A DNA stretch of 64,000 nucleotides from Turritopsis dohrnii (GCA_027922465.2 BQMF02000102.1:434001-498000); one strand, 5' to 3'; counted from the first letter of the stretch, positions 43,891 to 55,020 are shown. Program-made: numbers and translations. Notes: a model not told the origin generated them from the letters alone.

Positions 43891-46800
43891 ATGATTACTG
43901 TTGACCAATGGCGTGCAGCATGTGGCATTTTTTATTGTAAAGTACGTACAGACAGTGTGTATGTAAACCACTTTGAACTGTTATTGTTAATTATGCATAA
44001 CTTTTGTATTGTTACATTACGATTGATTTATTTCATCGGAGTTATAATTGATTTAACCTTTTTGAAAAATGTTCAACTTCTTGCTGATGGTGATGTTGAA
44101 AGTAATCCTGGCCCAACGTATAACATAGTAAAATTGACAAAGGCATCTTTCCATCAGGGTAATCCTATGTTTGGTGACAGTGCTGGTATGCAGTGTGCAT
44201 GCAATGCTTTGTTGAGTTTGTGTTGGTCACAATTCAAACGAATGTCTTTCTGGAAAACAACTGACCTGGATTTTGTAATGATTAAGGGGAACGAATTATA
44301 TCAACACCTTGACTTGTCACGATACCTGTCAGTTGACGATTTACCTCCTGAGGTGTCTATTGAAAACATAAAGTATGCTGTGAAATATGGAGAGAATGTT
44401 ACTGCAGAAATTGTTAAAGGCAGATATGACTTTCTGAAATCCTTCAAAACCTATTCAGCTGGATCCAATGGTATTTTGTTCTTTGTTAACCAAATGACGT
44501 TCAGTATAACTTGGGATACCAAATCGTTCTATTTATTTGATTCACATAGCCGAAATGACTTAGGGATAAGTATCGAAGATGGCACTGGCACTTTAATAAA
44601 GTTATCTAGCCTCTCGCAACTTCAAAAATACATCAGTGCAGTACAATTACATGACCATGGATATGTGTTTTGTCAAATACAGTATGTTTTGATAGAAATT
44701 GAAAAAACATTTCCAACAATTTCTAAAGGTGGTGCAGCAAAAAAGAGAAAACGTGATCTAACAAAAATGCTTGAGCCGGAAAACCATGAACAAACATTGA
44801 CACGTTGGCGTGATGAACACTCAAATCTGATTGGGTCAGAACGACATATTCATATGCTTAAAAATTTAAAAGAAAAATATGTTGAAGACAAGAGTTCACC
44901 AGAAGGTAAAAAGCATCTTCAAAAATTACACAAAAAGTACATGGAAAGTCGAGGAACTCCTAAACATGCACAGAAATTGAAAGCCATGCATGATAAATAT
45001 ATGGAAAATAAAGGGACTCCTGAACATATTGAAAAACTGAAAACCATGCGGGACAATTATTTGGAAAGTAAAGAAACTCCTGAACATTTTGAGAAATTAA
45101 AAGCCATGCAACAAAAATACATTGAAACTAAAGGAACTCCTGAACATGCTGAGAAATTGAAAACTATGCGTCATAGATATAAAGAAAGTAAAGGAACTGC
45201 CGAACATGCTGAAAAATTGAAAATCATGCATGATAAATATATAAAAAGCATAGGAACTCATGAACATTTGGAAAGGTTGCGACAAAGAAGAGAAAAATAT
45301 TCAATGATGAATCTATCTACCTTGAAAGCTGCAAAACGAGTTAAGACATTTAAAGACATGATAATTCAAGGACCTTATTACATATGTGTTGTTTGCAATC
45401 GTTGTTTATATAAACGGTCTGTTGTATTATTCAATGAATGCAATTATGCAATTATATCTAATAGTTTTGAATTTTCATTTGTGGAAAGCTTTAATGGTTG
45501 CCAATACATTTGCAAAACTTGTCATCAGAAGTTAAAAAGAAAGAATATTCCAGTTCAAGCTGTTTGCAACAATCTTGAAGTTGATAATCTCCCGTCTGAA
45601 CTTTCTGACATCAACCGATTGGAGAAAGTTTTGATAGCAAAACGAATTCTTTTCAAGAAAGTTGTAATTCTACCGAAAGGCAATTTTCCAAAAGTAAAAG
45701 GAGCCATTTGTAATGTACCAATTGAGGCTGAAGATGTCTGTAATATTTTACCAAGACCAGCTGATAGTAATGGTTTACTTTTGTTGAAATTAAAAAGGAA
45801 GCTTATGTACCGTGGACATGTCTACTTTGAACCTGTTCGACCTGAGTTAATTGTGAGATCTTTAAATTTTTTGAAAGAACACAACCCATTATACAATAAT
45901 GTTATTGTTGATTTGAATGGTCTTTCTGAAGAACTGATCAGCTTTACGAGTGAAAATGAAAAAATTGATATGAACTCAAGCCTTTCACTGGAAATGGATG
46001 AAGAGGATGATAATCCATTAGACGCAGACAGAACTGCTACTAATGAAACAGTCATGGCCTCCAAAGTACCTATTCATGTCAATGAAGACACTGTCACTAT
46101 TGCACCAGGTGAAGGTGTCACTTCCATTCCAATTTACGCAGATAAATTTTGTGAAGAGATGGCTTTTCCACACCTGTTTCCTTTTGGCAGATTTGGATAC
46201 AATACTGACCGGGAAATGAAAATTTCACTTGTAAAGTACTTGAACCAAAGATTGTTGAATTACACTCAAAAATTTTCTTCCGATTCTGATTATATATTTT
46301 TTGCTAATTATGTCCTTCAGTTGGCAAATTTAAATAGCAAGATAAACATTGCAATGAAGAAATTATCAGGATGTAATTTAACAGCTGGCATGTTGAGTCA
46401 AAGTTTCAGCGAAACTGTTCGGACTTTCATTGCTAATGATGAAGCATTTAACTTCATGAACCAAATTAAAGGCACCCCAGCATATTGGAAAAGATTTTTG
46501 CTTGAAGTGTTAGCTATGGTGAAACAGCTTGGTGTTCCAACATTCTTCTTGACATTATCATGTGCAGATCTGAGGTGGTTCGAGTTGCCTTCTATACTAT
46601 CAAAATTGTATAAAATGAATTTACAGGATGATGAAATTCGAAACATGACGTACCAAGAAAGATGTGAAATGTTGAACATGAATCCTGTTTTTCTGGCAAG
46701 GCATTTTCAGTATAGAGTTGAAACGTTTTTCAAGGAAATTGTCTTAGCTGGTCCATTAGGAAAAGTTGAATATTACGTAATAAGGGTTGAATTTCAAGTA

Positions 46801-49800
46801 CGTGGAAGCCCACATGTTCATGTATTCATTTGGATAGAACACCCACCCGTATTAACAGAAGCTACTAAGGATGATTATATTGTATTTGTTGATGGTATCG
46901 TGAGAGCTGACATGCCTGATCCCAAATTAGAACCAGAATTGTTTGAGTTGGTAAAAGCATACCAGGTACACAATCACTCAAAAACTTGTCGCAAGTACAA
47001 AAATAGTACATGCAGATTCAATTTTGGTCATTTTTTTACAGATCATACTATAATTTCATGTCCACTTCCTATTGAGGTAAGCCCTGATGACAAGGAAACA
47101 ATATTAGAAAGTAGGAAAGCACTGTTGGACACAGTGAAAAGTTATATCGATGAATATTTATGTCCTAAGAAGCATAATTTTATTGATCCATTGAAAGATA
47201 ATTATGAAGATCCTGGAACTATTTCAGAAATTTTGGATAAACTTGGCATAACCGAAGAAGAATATTACACTGCGCTCTCAATTTCTAAAAATGATGACTT
47301 TGAAATTCACCTCAGACGTCCTCCAAATTCTTGTTTTGTAAATAACTATTTTGCAGAAGGTTTGACTGCATGGGAAGCAAATTTGGACATTCAGCCTGTT
47401 TTCAATCACTATAAAGCCATAACATACATGTGCAAATATCTTTCAAAGGCAGAAGATGATTGTTCCAGAGCAATGAAACAAGCATTGGATGAGGCAAAGT
47501 CCAATAACTTGAACAAATTTGAGCAAATGCTTACTATTGCAAAAACATATTCATGTAAAAGAGAATGCTCTGTGCAAGAAGCTGTGTATCATGTAATGCC
47601 TGAATTATGGTTGCGTAAAACATTCCCAAAAGTCATTTTTGCCAACAGCAATGTTCCAGAAAAGAGATTTAGAATTTGCAGATCTGAAGAGGAGTTAAAC
47701 AATCTTCCTGATGAAAGTACGGATATTTTCAAAACAAACATGTTAGATCGTTACCTTGACCGACCTGACAGTTCTTTCAAAAATGGAAAGTTTGCAACTC
47801 TGAATGACATGTGTTTTGCTGAGTTTTTGGCATATTATTATTTGGATTGTAAGCCCGATGACACCAACAAAAATGATAACCAGCCTGACATTTTGAACGA
47901 ATTGCTAATGGAAGAAAGCCACCAGTCACCACACCCCCCTGTTGTACCGTTGATGAACAGTAAAACTAAATTAAAATGCCGGAAAATCCGTGCAGTTTTA
48001 AGGTATCATATCCCGAACAGGCACAAATATCCGGAGAGATATGCTCATCATTTGTTGTTTATGTACTATCCTTTTCGATCAGAGGCAGAACTATCACACA
48101 ATACTTATGTTGAAAAGCTTGGTCAACCTGGTGTTTTGGACATAGTAAATGATAATAAATCAAAGATTGAACCATACGATGAACTAGTAAATGATGCTTT
48201 CCAAAACTATAGAGCTGACCTCGATGTTAATTGCGATCCATTTGCACAACAAGAGAATGATGCTGTCCAAGATATTTTGGATGCTAACAATGACATGTCG
48301 GATGAGGAAGATATACAAGATACACCACGTGCAACATCGGGAATTATCCCTGAAAGGCAATATGTTTTAGATGATAATGTGTTGAATGACAAAATCCGAT
48401 CACTAAATATCAAGCAGAGAGAAATTTTTGATATTGTGTTAACATGGTCACGGCAACTTGTCAAGAGGAGAAATTGTAAGGAATTCAAAGATCTAGAGCC
48501 ATTGCATATTTTCTTAACAGGCCAAGGTGGTTGCGGAAAATCACATCTATTGAAAACTATATATCATGTTGTATCAAAGGTCCTACTTCGCAAAGCCACA
48601 GATCCAGCAAAACCAAGAGTCTTATTGCTAGCACCTACAGGTGTAGCTGCTGTAAACATTGGAGGTACTACCATACATTCCGGCCTTGGTATTTATGGTA
48701 AAAATTATGCACCGTTAAGTGACAAGATGAGGACATCCCTGCGTAATAAACTTTCTGAAGTGTCTGCTGTGATAATTGATGAAATATCCATGGTTTCTGA
48801 TGAACTATTGAAAAATGTTCATATGCGATTATGTGAGATATTTGGTGTAAGTATTCAGATCCCTTTTGCAGGTAAAACCGTCATTGCTACAGGAGACTTT
48901 TTTCAACTACCACCAGTAATGGGAAGACCTGTTTATTCATCTCATGGTTTCGTAGAGAATTTATTAAAATTATGGGACACTTTTAAAATTGCTGAGTTAA
49001 CAGAAGTGATGCGACAACAAGGAGATTCTGTATTCATTGATTTATTAAACAATGTACGTGTTGCCAATATAACAGCTGATGACGAAGACCTCCTTAAAAC
49101 ACGATTTATCAGTACTAATTCTCCCGAGTATCCAGCTGATGCCCTTCATCTATTTGCTGAAAATAAACCTGCTGTGGACTTTAACGAGAAAAAATTAAGA
49201 GATTTAGAAAATCCAGAAGTCGTGATAAATGCAATTGATGACTTGCCGAAAGATGTTCCTGAGCGACTCATCACTGATGCTCTCAATAGAAAACACACTG
49301 AAACCGGTGGTCTACCGACAAAGCTTGTTTTAAAAATTGGGGCTAAAGTGATGCTTACATCAAACATAGATATAGAAGACAAACTGATCAATGGCCAAAT
49401 GGGCATGGTTTATTACTTGGCAACAAGTGGTAGTAGGGTTTCAAAAATTTATGTTAAATTCCTTGATGAAAATGCTGGAATTATGAAAATGACATCTGAC
49501 AGATATGGTGTGATCCATAAGTGTGTTCCGATTGAACGTGCCGAGACTGATATTAATATCAACAAAAGAATAACCACATCACCTGTAATAAAAAGAACAC
49601 AATTTCCCTTAGTTTTATCTTGGGCTACTAGTATTCATAAAGTGCAGAGTTTGAGTGTTCCTGAAGCTGTTATTAGCTTTGTTTTACAAAAACAAAGGCG
49701 ATTTAATCCTGGCCAAATGTATGTTGCAATGAGCCGAGTTACTAGTTTATCTGGCTTGTTTTTTACTGGGAAATTTGACCAAAAAGCCATAAAGGCCGAC

Positions 49801-50502
49801 AAAAGAGCTTTCACGGAATATGAACGGATGCGACAAGCTTGTCCACTGCCACGTTTAGTGACGCTTCAACCATTGTGTCCTAATTCTTTAAGTATCAGTT
49901 TGCTGAATACACGTTCACTGTCATTGCATGCAAAAGATATCTCCTGTGTTAGCGAATTGGTTGAGAGTGATGTTTTGTGTCTTACTGAGACACAAATGTC
50001 GCAACATGATGATTGTTCTGAAATATGTGAGCTGTTGGATTTTGAATTAACATTTTCTGTTGGAGATGATAAATACCAGAGCCTGGCAATTGGATTAAAA
50101 AATCATGACATTTATTCATACTCAACTGAATCTGGCTATTTATATGTTAACGTTTTAAAACACAGTTTTTGCAGTGATTTGGTTGGTATTGCGGTACTGT
50201 ACAGGAAACATGGTGAACCATTGCAACTTTTTTACGATAAGTTATCTAATTACATCAATTCTTTTGATATTGACATTCTGCTTGGTGATTTAAATATTGA
50301 TTATTTCACATCTAGTGATACTCTTTCAGAAATTCTTAGCGATTACGAGATGGTTGTAACTGAGTCGACTTATATTGATGGGTCACTACTTGATCATGTT
50401 TATATCAAAAAGAGCTTCCTTGCAAATTTCAAGTTAGAGACAATGGTAAAGTGCATTTTTTTCTCAGACCATGATGCAATCAAGGTAAAAATTTCAATTT
50501 GA
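43891..50502 (+). CDS. Helentron polyprotein: 2A, protease, Rep (HUH), Pif1-type helicase, EEP endonuclease
   Basis: This 2203-residue ORF has no lesions. Order: hydrophobic leader (28-60); 2A motif GDVESNPGP (67-75); a cysteine-protease-like domain resembling herpes-type tegument (C76) peptidases, with Gln101-Cys102 and Asp217-x-His219; seven 20-residue repeats (331-470); and a paired CxxC zinc region (about 495-550). The Helitron N domain and Rep nuclease follow, with HVH at 975-977 and the tyrosine region NHYKAITYMCKY (1172-1183). The SF1B/Pif1-type helicase has Walker A GQGGCGKS (1544-1551), Walker B IIDE (1628-1631), GDFFQLPP and YVAMSR (1944-1949). The C-terminal EEP/AP-like nuclease has Asn2006, Glu2033, GDLN (2132-2135) and SDH (2192-2194). 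It should nick, unwind and join DNA in the nucleus for rolling-circle transposition. The start at 43891 is the first ATG of the frame and opens a leader typical of 2A-bearing elements (WRAACGIF). Confidence 0.9.
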   Translation: MITVDQWRAACGIFYCKVRTDSVYVNHFELLLLIMHNFCIVTLRLIYFIGVIIDLTFLKNVQLLADGDVESNPGPTYNIVKLTKASFHQGNPMFGDSAGMQCACNALLSLCWSQFKRMSFWKTTDLDFVMIKGNELYQHLDLSRYLSVDDLPPEVSIENIKYAVKYGENVTAEIVKGRYDFLKSFKTYSAGSNGILFFVNQMTFSITWDTKSFYLFDSHSRNDLGISIEDGTGTLIKLSSLSQLQKYISAVQLHDHGYVFCQIQYVLIEIEKTFPTISKGGAAKKRKRDLTKMLEPENHEQTLTRWRDEHSNLIGSERHIHMLKNLKEKYVEDKSSPEGKKHLQKLHKKYMESRGTPKHAQKLKAMHDKYMENKGTPEHIEKLKTMRDNYLESKETPEHFEKLKAMQQKYIETKGTPEHAEKLKTMRHRYKESKGTAEHAEKLKIMHDKYIKSIGTHEHLERLRQRREKYSMMNLSTLKAAKRVKTFKDMIIQGPYYICVVCNRCLYKRSVVLFNECNYAIISNSFEFSFVESFNGCQYICKTCHQKLKRKNIPVQAVCNNLEVDNLPSELSDINRLEKVLIAKRILFKKVVILPKGNFPKVKGAICNVPIEAEDVCNILPRPADSNGLLLLKLKRKLMYRGHVYFEPVRPELIVRSLNFLKEHNPLYNNVIVDLNGLSEELISFTSENEKIDMNSSLSLEMDEEDDNPLDADRTATNETVMASKVPIHVNEDTVTIAPGEGVTSIPIYADKFCEEMAFPHLFPFGRFGYNTDREMKISLVKYLNQRLLNYTQKFSSDSDYIFFANYVLQLANLNSKINIAMKKLSGCNLTAGMLSQSFSETVRTFIANDEAFNFMNQIKGTPAYWKRFLLEVLAMVKQLGVPTFFLTLSCADLRWFELPSILSKLYKMNLQDDEIRNMTYQERCEMLNMNPVFLARHFQYRVETFFKEIVLAGPLGKVEYYVIRVEFQVRGSPHVHVFIWIEHPPVLTEATKDDYIVFVDGIVRADMPDPKLEPELFELVKAYQVHNHSKTCRKYKNSTCRFNFGHFFTDHTIISCPLPIEVSPDDKETILESRKALLDTVKSYIDEYLCPKKHNFIDPLKDNYEDPGTISEILDKLGITEEEYYTALSISKNDDFEIHLRRPPNSCFVNNYFAEGLTAWEANLDIQPVFNHYKAITYMCKYLSKAEDDCSRAMKQALDEAKSNNLNKFEQMLTIAKTYSCKRECSVQEAVYHVMPELWLRKTFPKVIFANSNVPEKRFRICRSEEELNNLPDESTDIFKTNMLDRYLDRPDSSFKNGKFATLNDMCFAEFLAYYYLDCKPDDTNKNDNQPDILNELLMEESHQSPHPPVVPLMNSKTKLKCRKIRAVLRYHIPNRHKYPERYAHHLLFMYYPFRSEAELSHNTYVEKLGQPGVLDIVNDNKSKIEPYDELVNDAFQNYRADLDVNCDPFAQQENDAVQDILDANNDMSDEEDIQDTPRATSGIIPERQYVLDDNVLNDKIRSLNIKQREIFDIVLTWSRQLVKRRNCKEFKDLEPLHIFLTGQGGCGKSHLLKTIYHVVSKVLLRKATDPAKPRVLLLAPTGVAAVNIGGTTIHSGLGIYGKNYAPLSDKMRTSLRNKLSEVSAVIIDEISMVSDELLKNVHMRLCEIFGVSIQIPFAGKTVIATGDFFQLPPVMGRPVYSSHGFVENLLKLWDTFKIAELTEVMRQQGDSVFIDLLNNVRVANITADDEDLLKTRFISTNSPEYPADALHLFAENKPAVDFNEKKLRDLENPEVVINAIDDLPKDVPERLITDALNRKHTETGGLPTKLVLKIGAKVMLTSNIDIEDKLINGQMGMVYYLATSGSRVSKIYVKFLDENAGIMKMTSDRYGVIHKCVPIERAETDININKRITTSPVIKRTQFPLVLSWATSIHKVQSLSVPEAVISFVLQKQRRFNPGQMYVAMSRVTSLSGLFFTGKFDQKAIKADKRAFTEYERMRQACPLPRLVTLQPLCPNSLSISLLNTRSLSLHAKDISCVSELVESDVLCLTETQMSQHDDCSEICELLDFELTFSVGDDKYQSLAIGLKNHDIYSYSTESGYLYVNVLKHSFCSDLVGIAVLYRKHGEPLQLFYDKLSNYINSFDIDILLGDLNIDYFTSSDTLSEILSDYEMVVTESTYIDGSLLDHVYIKKSFLANFKLETMVKCIFFSDHDAIKVKISI
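44089..44115 (+). other. 2A-type ribosome-skipping motif
   Basis: Encodes GDVESNPGP, which satisfies the D-x-E-x-N-P-G-P consensus. Skipping would occur between Gly74 (44110-44112) and Pro75 (44113-44115). That would release a 74-residue hydrophobic leader from the 2129-residue protease-Rep-helicase-endonuclease product. The motif sits right after a hydrophobic stretch and right before the protease-like domain. Activity is inferred from the strict consensus only. Confidence 0.85.
44881..45300 (+). repeat. In-frame 60-bp minisatellite, seven units
   Basis: Seven consecutive 60-base units encode a 20-residue charged repeat with core KGTPEHxEKLKxM and a conserved tyrosine at each unit end. Unit 1 is the most diverged; units 3-6 are closest to each other. 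Likely a helical linker between the protease-like and zinc/Rep parts of the polyprotein. Confidence 0.9.
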
Positions 50503-53029
50503 TTTTGTTTTGTTTTAAATCCTAATAAAATGATTAATGTTCAACAATGTTTAGGCACGTTTTGTATAATTCATATATATTTGATGTAAATTATTTATCC
50601 AATTTATTTTAAGTTATTCAAATCATTTTCTATAGTCTATTGCCTTGTTTTATTGATGCACAAATAGTGAAGAAGGTAAAGCATATTGTCTAAGCAATGT
50701 TTGATTTGCATTCAAGGTTGTTATTTAATTAATTGAAGCTCTTTAGTTATATAAAATAATGGAGGTTGCACATAACTATGGAAAGCTATTGACAAGATCC
50801 TGTGGCTGTGTGTGTATGTGTGTGGGTGTGGTATGTGTGTGTTTTATGTATGTGTCTACAGCAGGGACAGATTTATGTACAACTGAGACAGATGCATGTT
50901 CTATTTATATATGAAGTGGCATGAAGGGCAGGTCGAGTCTGTTTGATCTCATTAGGTTTGGTCTCATTAAGTATGTTTATCTGTCTCTGTTGTTTTAGTT
51001 GTCTTTTGGATTGTTTCAAATATTTTTGTGCTGTTGATTTTTCTTGAAGTTTTTTGGTTATTTGCAGATGATTAAATTTGAAATTACTTTTTGTCTTATC
51101 TTTTCAGATCTACTAAGATGGCAGTACCAAATCATGTTTAATGAAATCTTTCTTATAGCTCACAATTTCTATGATTGAATGGACTCATGCACTTACAGCT
51201 TAGTTATTATATTCGTGTAAATATTGATGTCAAAATTTGTGTTTTAAAATTTATAATATGAATTTAAGTTGGAAATCAATTGTAAATATGTGAATTTGAA
51301 TATTATATTTTTTGATTGATATATTTTTTGAGAGGGCTGTCAGTGATTGTGTATGTGGTGGTCATAAAATGCCTCATTTTACTCAAACCAAGGGTTCTTA
51401 TGATGTGAGATCTTTCTACAAAGCGTTTATAAAAGTCAACACGTCAATATCAATTTCAATTAATTTCCTAACTTTTCTTACTATTCTTATTTTCTGTAAT
51501 TTCGCATTGTTTAAACTATAGCATTTTATGATCACATTATGCTTGTATGCTAAACTAACGTGATGCGATCATCATTTCTCTTCTAATATACGCCCCAATA
51601 GCCAACACAGAAAAGAAATAGTTTTATACTGTTGAATAATGATGATCTTTTCGCGTTGGTTTAGATGTATGTGACGCCACAGGAGGTTACCAAACAAGAT
51701 AGTAATGCAAGTAATCATCACAGTTAAATATACATAAAGATTTAAAATGCACTTCCAGAAAATCTACATTTTGTCTTCAGTGTTTGTTAGTGTTGTAAAA
51801 ATTGTGAGTTAGTGATTGTGTGGCCCTCTCTATTTTTATTGGATAATACAGGGAATTAATTTGAACTAATCTAATCAATTTTAATATTTATTCAAAAGAA
51901 TTTGTAAATTATTTAATTTCTTTGTGAGATGAAAATGTAAGCCTTCGTTGCAGTTGTAATCCGTGAAGTATAATTGGAAGAACTGATGTGTGTATGCAAA
52001 TGTTGACGAACTGTGTGAGAACAAAATGTGACGTTTATTATGAAATGATATTGTCGTTGATTAAAGCTGCCGTATGGTTCTATATGATATTCGAAGGGGA
52101 TTCCAGAAAAGATGTGACAATGTATGTGAAAGATTAACTTTGATTGTTATTGCATATACTTTCGATATTTACTGACGGTATTTTTCCTCTTTTAGGTGTC
52201 CGTCCTCATCTTTTTAGTTGTGTACGATAACACGCAAATTGAAAATAACAAAATTTAACGACGTTCCACGTGCGAATTTTTCTGGATGCGCGAATCTAAC
52301 TTTCGCTTGATGTTTTAAACATGCGTACCAAATATATCCCCCGACACAGATAAACAGATAATCGACCGTGCTGTGTATATCTGCATGTTAATGTAATAGT
52401 GTATACTGCTGTGTGGAGCTCGTTTGTTGGTTACACACGGAACTTTGAAGACATCGATGAAGTGGTTCAAATTCCTGTATAGCTGTATTCAAGATAATTA
52501 TTATGGAAGTAGTGTCAACAATCGGGAAATTATTATTTCCAAATAAAGATCCGATTCGAATGATGATATCTTTTTAATATAAACCGTCAACTCGTTTTGT
52601 CTCTCGCATTTTGGAGTAAATCATGCTGTCAATCATGAAGAACTGAACTAATTTGTATTTGTATCAAAAATTGACATCAAATTGTTACTTTGTTGTTTTT
52701 TCGTATCCGCTGCTGCATAATGCCGTTTTTGTTTGAATAATTATTTGAGGGGAAAACATGGGGGGCCCCATGCTATGCGCTTCAGCAATATCCACACGAC
52801 GAGGTTGAATGGAGTTTTTACTTTGGCCATGTTCAGTTCAATTTGCAGGTCATTAATTCACGCTATTAATTCACCAATAACTGTTCATCTATTACTGACG
52901 CATTGTAATCGTAAGGATCAGATTTTTGTCATACTACTTTGTGTTATAAGGGTTGCAAGCAAAAACTTGTTGATCACAAACACTATCAACTGGTAAAGCA
53001 GAAATCTTTCTGCCCGTTAGGGCATCTTG

Positions 53030-53427
53030 TTTCTTGTTGATCCATTAATACTGAACAGCTTATATGAACTCAGAATCATTATCAACTTGAAGTTATTCTG
53101 AAACTTTCCGAGGTTTTTATTCTTACATGCTTGCTACAACACTTGCTTCCTTCTTACTTGCAATATAAACTGATTGTCGTTCTTAAATATTTGCATGTAT
53201 TCTGATAAACCTTATCACCTATTAGGAATAAGATGTAAGCTTTATGTATCTAGTTTACGCTGCTCACATAGAAATGAGCGTAATTAATAGTTTTAGGGCA
53301 AGGTACGTAAAGCTGTGTATAAAAAGCTCTTTTATAAAAACGGACATCTTCTGGGGCTCTTTGATTGCTTTATCACCTATCCATAGATCATCTGGTTGAT
53401 TATAGATGTCACATAACTTGTTAAGCG
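53030..53427. other. Non-coding, no feature recognised
   Basis: Right flank of the autonomous Helentron. Confidence 0.4.
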
Positions 53428-54545
53428 TTTAGTTATATCACACTACAGAGTGAAAATTTCGTTTCATTTTCCTTAGCTGGTCTCCATTCATAGGTTTGTC
53501 AGTAAAAAATGGTAAAAGAACTGGAAACAAGCCAGGATAATTGACAATCATTTTTACTGATTTGATAAGCATAGATGATTGACACGTGCAAACTTCTAGC
53601 AGCGTATCACTAAATCTTTCTACTTTCCTAATTCCTTTACCTATTTTTATGTCAGTAATTCCTTCTTGAGTGTAACGTAACCTTGCTGCGAAATGATAAA
53701 AAAGCCATTTGTCATTTGAAAGGTTTCGCTTTTTAATTTTTTGGAGGAGTTCTTAAACAGATTTGTTTTAGCGATCAGGCTAATGAAATTTCGATCTGAT
53801 CCATAGTTAACAGCTTATAAATAATGAATGAAAAGGAGGCCATAATTTATCATGAAAACTTGTACCATACCATCTGCTTGTCACAAACAAGAAAAAAAAA
53901 ACAGCATATGGCTCAGAAAAATAATTATTATGGGTAAACGTGCTTTGTTATTTAACCTCAATTCTGAACTGTAACGAAGGAGAAAACAAACCAATTTTAA
54001 AAATTTTAAAAATTTTAATTAGCAGTTTGGGACTTAATCTTCCTGGTTTTATTACAGGCTATTACAGACCAAAATAAATCCAATATTTGCCTTGAATATA
54101 ATCTTCAAATTATGAATAAAACAGCTACTGAACAGCACATGAGAATATGATACGTTAATCCCTTCTCCAACTAGTGTAACCATGGTGATTAATGATTATT
54201 ATCATTTCCCCGGTTTTAACGATCTGACTCTGATACAGTGTGTTTCATAATGTTGGAAATGGAAATTTTAAAGCTGTTCTTTTAAATGAATATACCGATT
54301 TTCAAAATAATTTTTGAACCGTTGGAAAGCCATTTTCAAGCTCTTTCGGATAGTAAAAATGAAAGAGTGGTTTTTGAAAAAATAAGGAAAGTGTCTTGGA
54401 AAAATGTAATTAAATTTTTAATGGTCGATTTATCACCAGGGCGATGTCACTTGCCGCCCATTAACAACTTTTAATATGGTTTATCCCACTGCATGGTGAA
54501 TTGGACTTCGTTTGGCATTTTGCCTACTTGCCATCAAAAGTTGAA
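53428..54545. repeat. Dispersed repeat, copy 1 (unclassified)
   Basis: The beginning (about 53428-53620: 'tttagttatatcac', 'tttccttagctg', 'tttttactgatttgataagcat') and the end (54424-54545: 'caccagggcg..cttgccgccc', 'gcatggtgaattggacttcg') are repeated in the same order and orientation at 58614-59095. The internal part around 54230-54430, starting at a TACAGTGTGT motif, recurs inverted at about 60660-60910. No coding sequence is convincing. A degraded transposon family with short TACAGTGTGT ends is possible. Confidence 0.5.
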
Positions 54546-55020
54546 GATAAGACTTTTAAAAAGAAATTAGAAAGTTGAACCAATTTTTAGTGCTTCAAAA
54601 AGTGATTAAAAGAATGTATTAGATCGTATTGGATCGTCTTTTCTTCCGTGGTCTTTGCCTTTGACCAATTTATTGCGTGGTACGTAAATTGACGAAAACA
54701 AGCTAATCCGTATATAGAAACCATTAATAATAAATGTTTAGAGGTTGAAAAATTTGAAATGTTCGGAAACAAACAAGCAATTATAGGTGAGATCTTTGCA
54801 GGCCTAAAACATAAACATTGTTTTACATTTTTATCTTCTGCTACGACAGAAAAGCTACATATGTTTAGTTGATACTTAACACTTTAACAGGTAGTCATCT
54901 TATCTGAACAGACACCAGTAAGCTTGAGTTTTTGAATTATTGTATTTTGTTCTGTTACTTTGTTTCGTACAACACAATCACATGTTAATGTCATATGGAA
55001 ATCTCTTTTAGAAACTAGAT
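54546..55020. other. Non-coding, no feature recognised
   Basis: AT-rich spacer. A splice-acceptor-like 'ctcttttag' lies about ten bases before the ATG at 55021. Confidence 0.35.

Larger units (their letters stand above)
43216..53029 (+). mobile_element. Autonomous Helentron (rolling-circle element)
   Basis: This 9.8-kb element has a 5' start TTCTTCTTC..ACTGTCCAAACCTAGCGG and a 3' double hairpin (GCAGAAATCTTTCTGC, GCCCGTTAGGGC, ATCTTG), identical in design to the preceding non-autonomous unit. Just upstream of the ORF is a 70-bp tandem duplication (43651-43790). One uninterrupted 2203-codon ORF encodes the whole replication machinery. The 3' ~2.5 kb is non-coding with a (GT)n microsatellite near 50808-50842. 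C-terminal endonuclease, protease-like domain and hairpin ends without CTRR identify the Helentron/Helitron2 branch. Confidence 0.85.

Noticed and set aside
45822..46679. Several 80-93-codon antisense ORFs over the Helentron gene
   Set aside because: They overlap the intact 2203-codon frame on the other strand and are low-complexity shadows.
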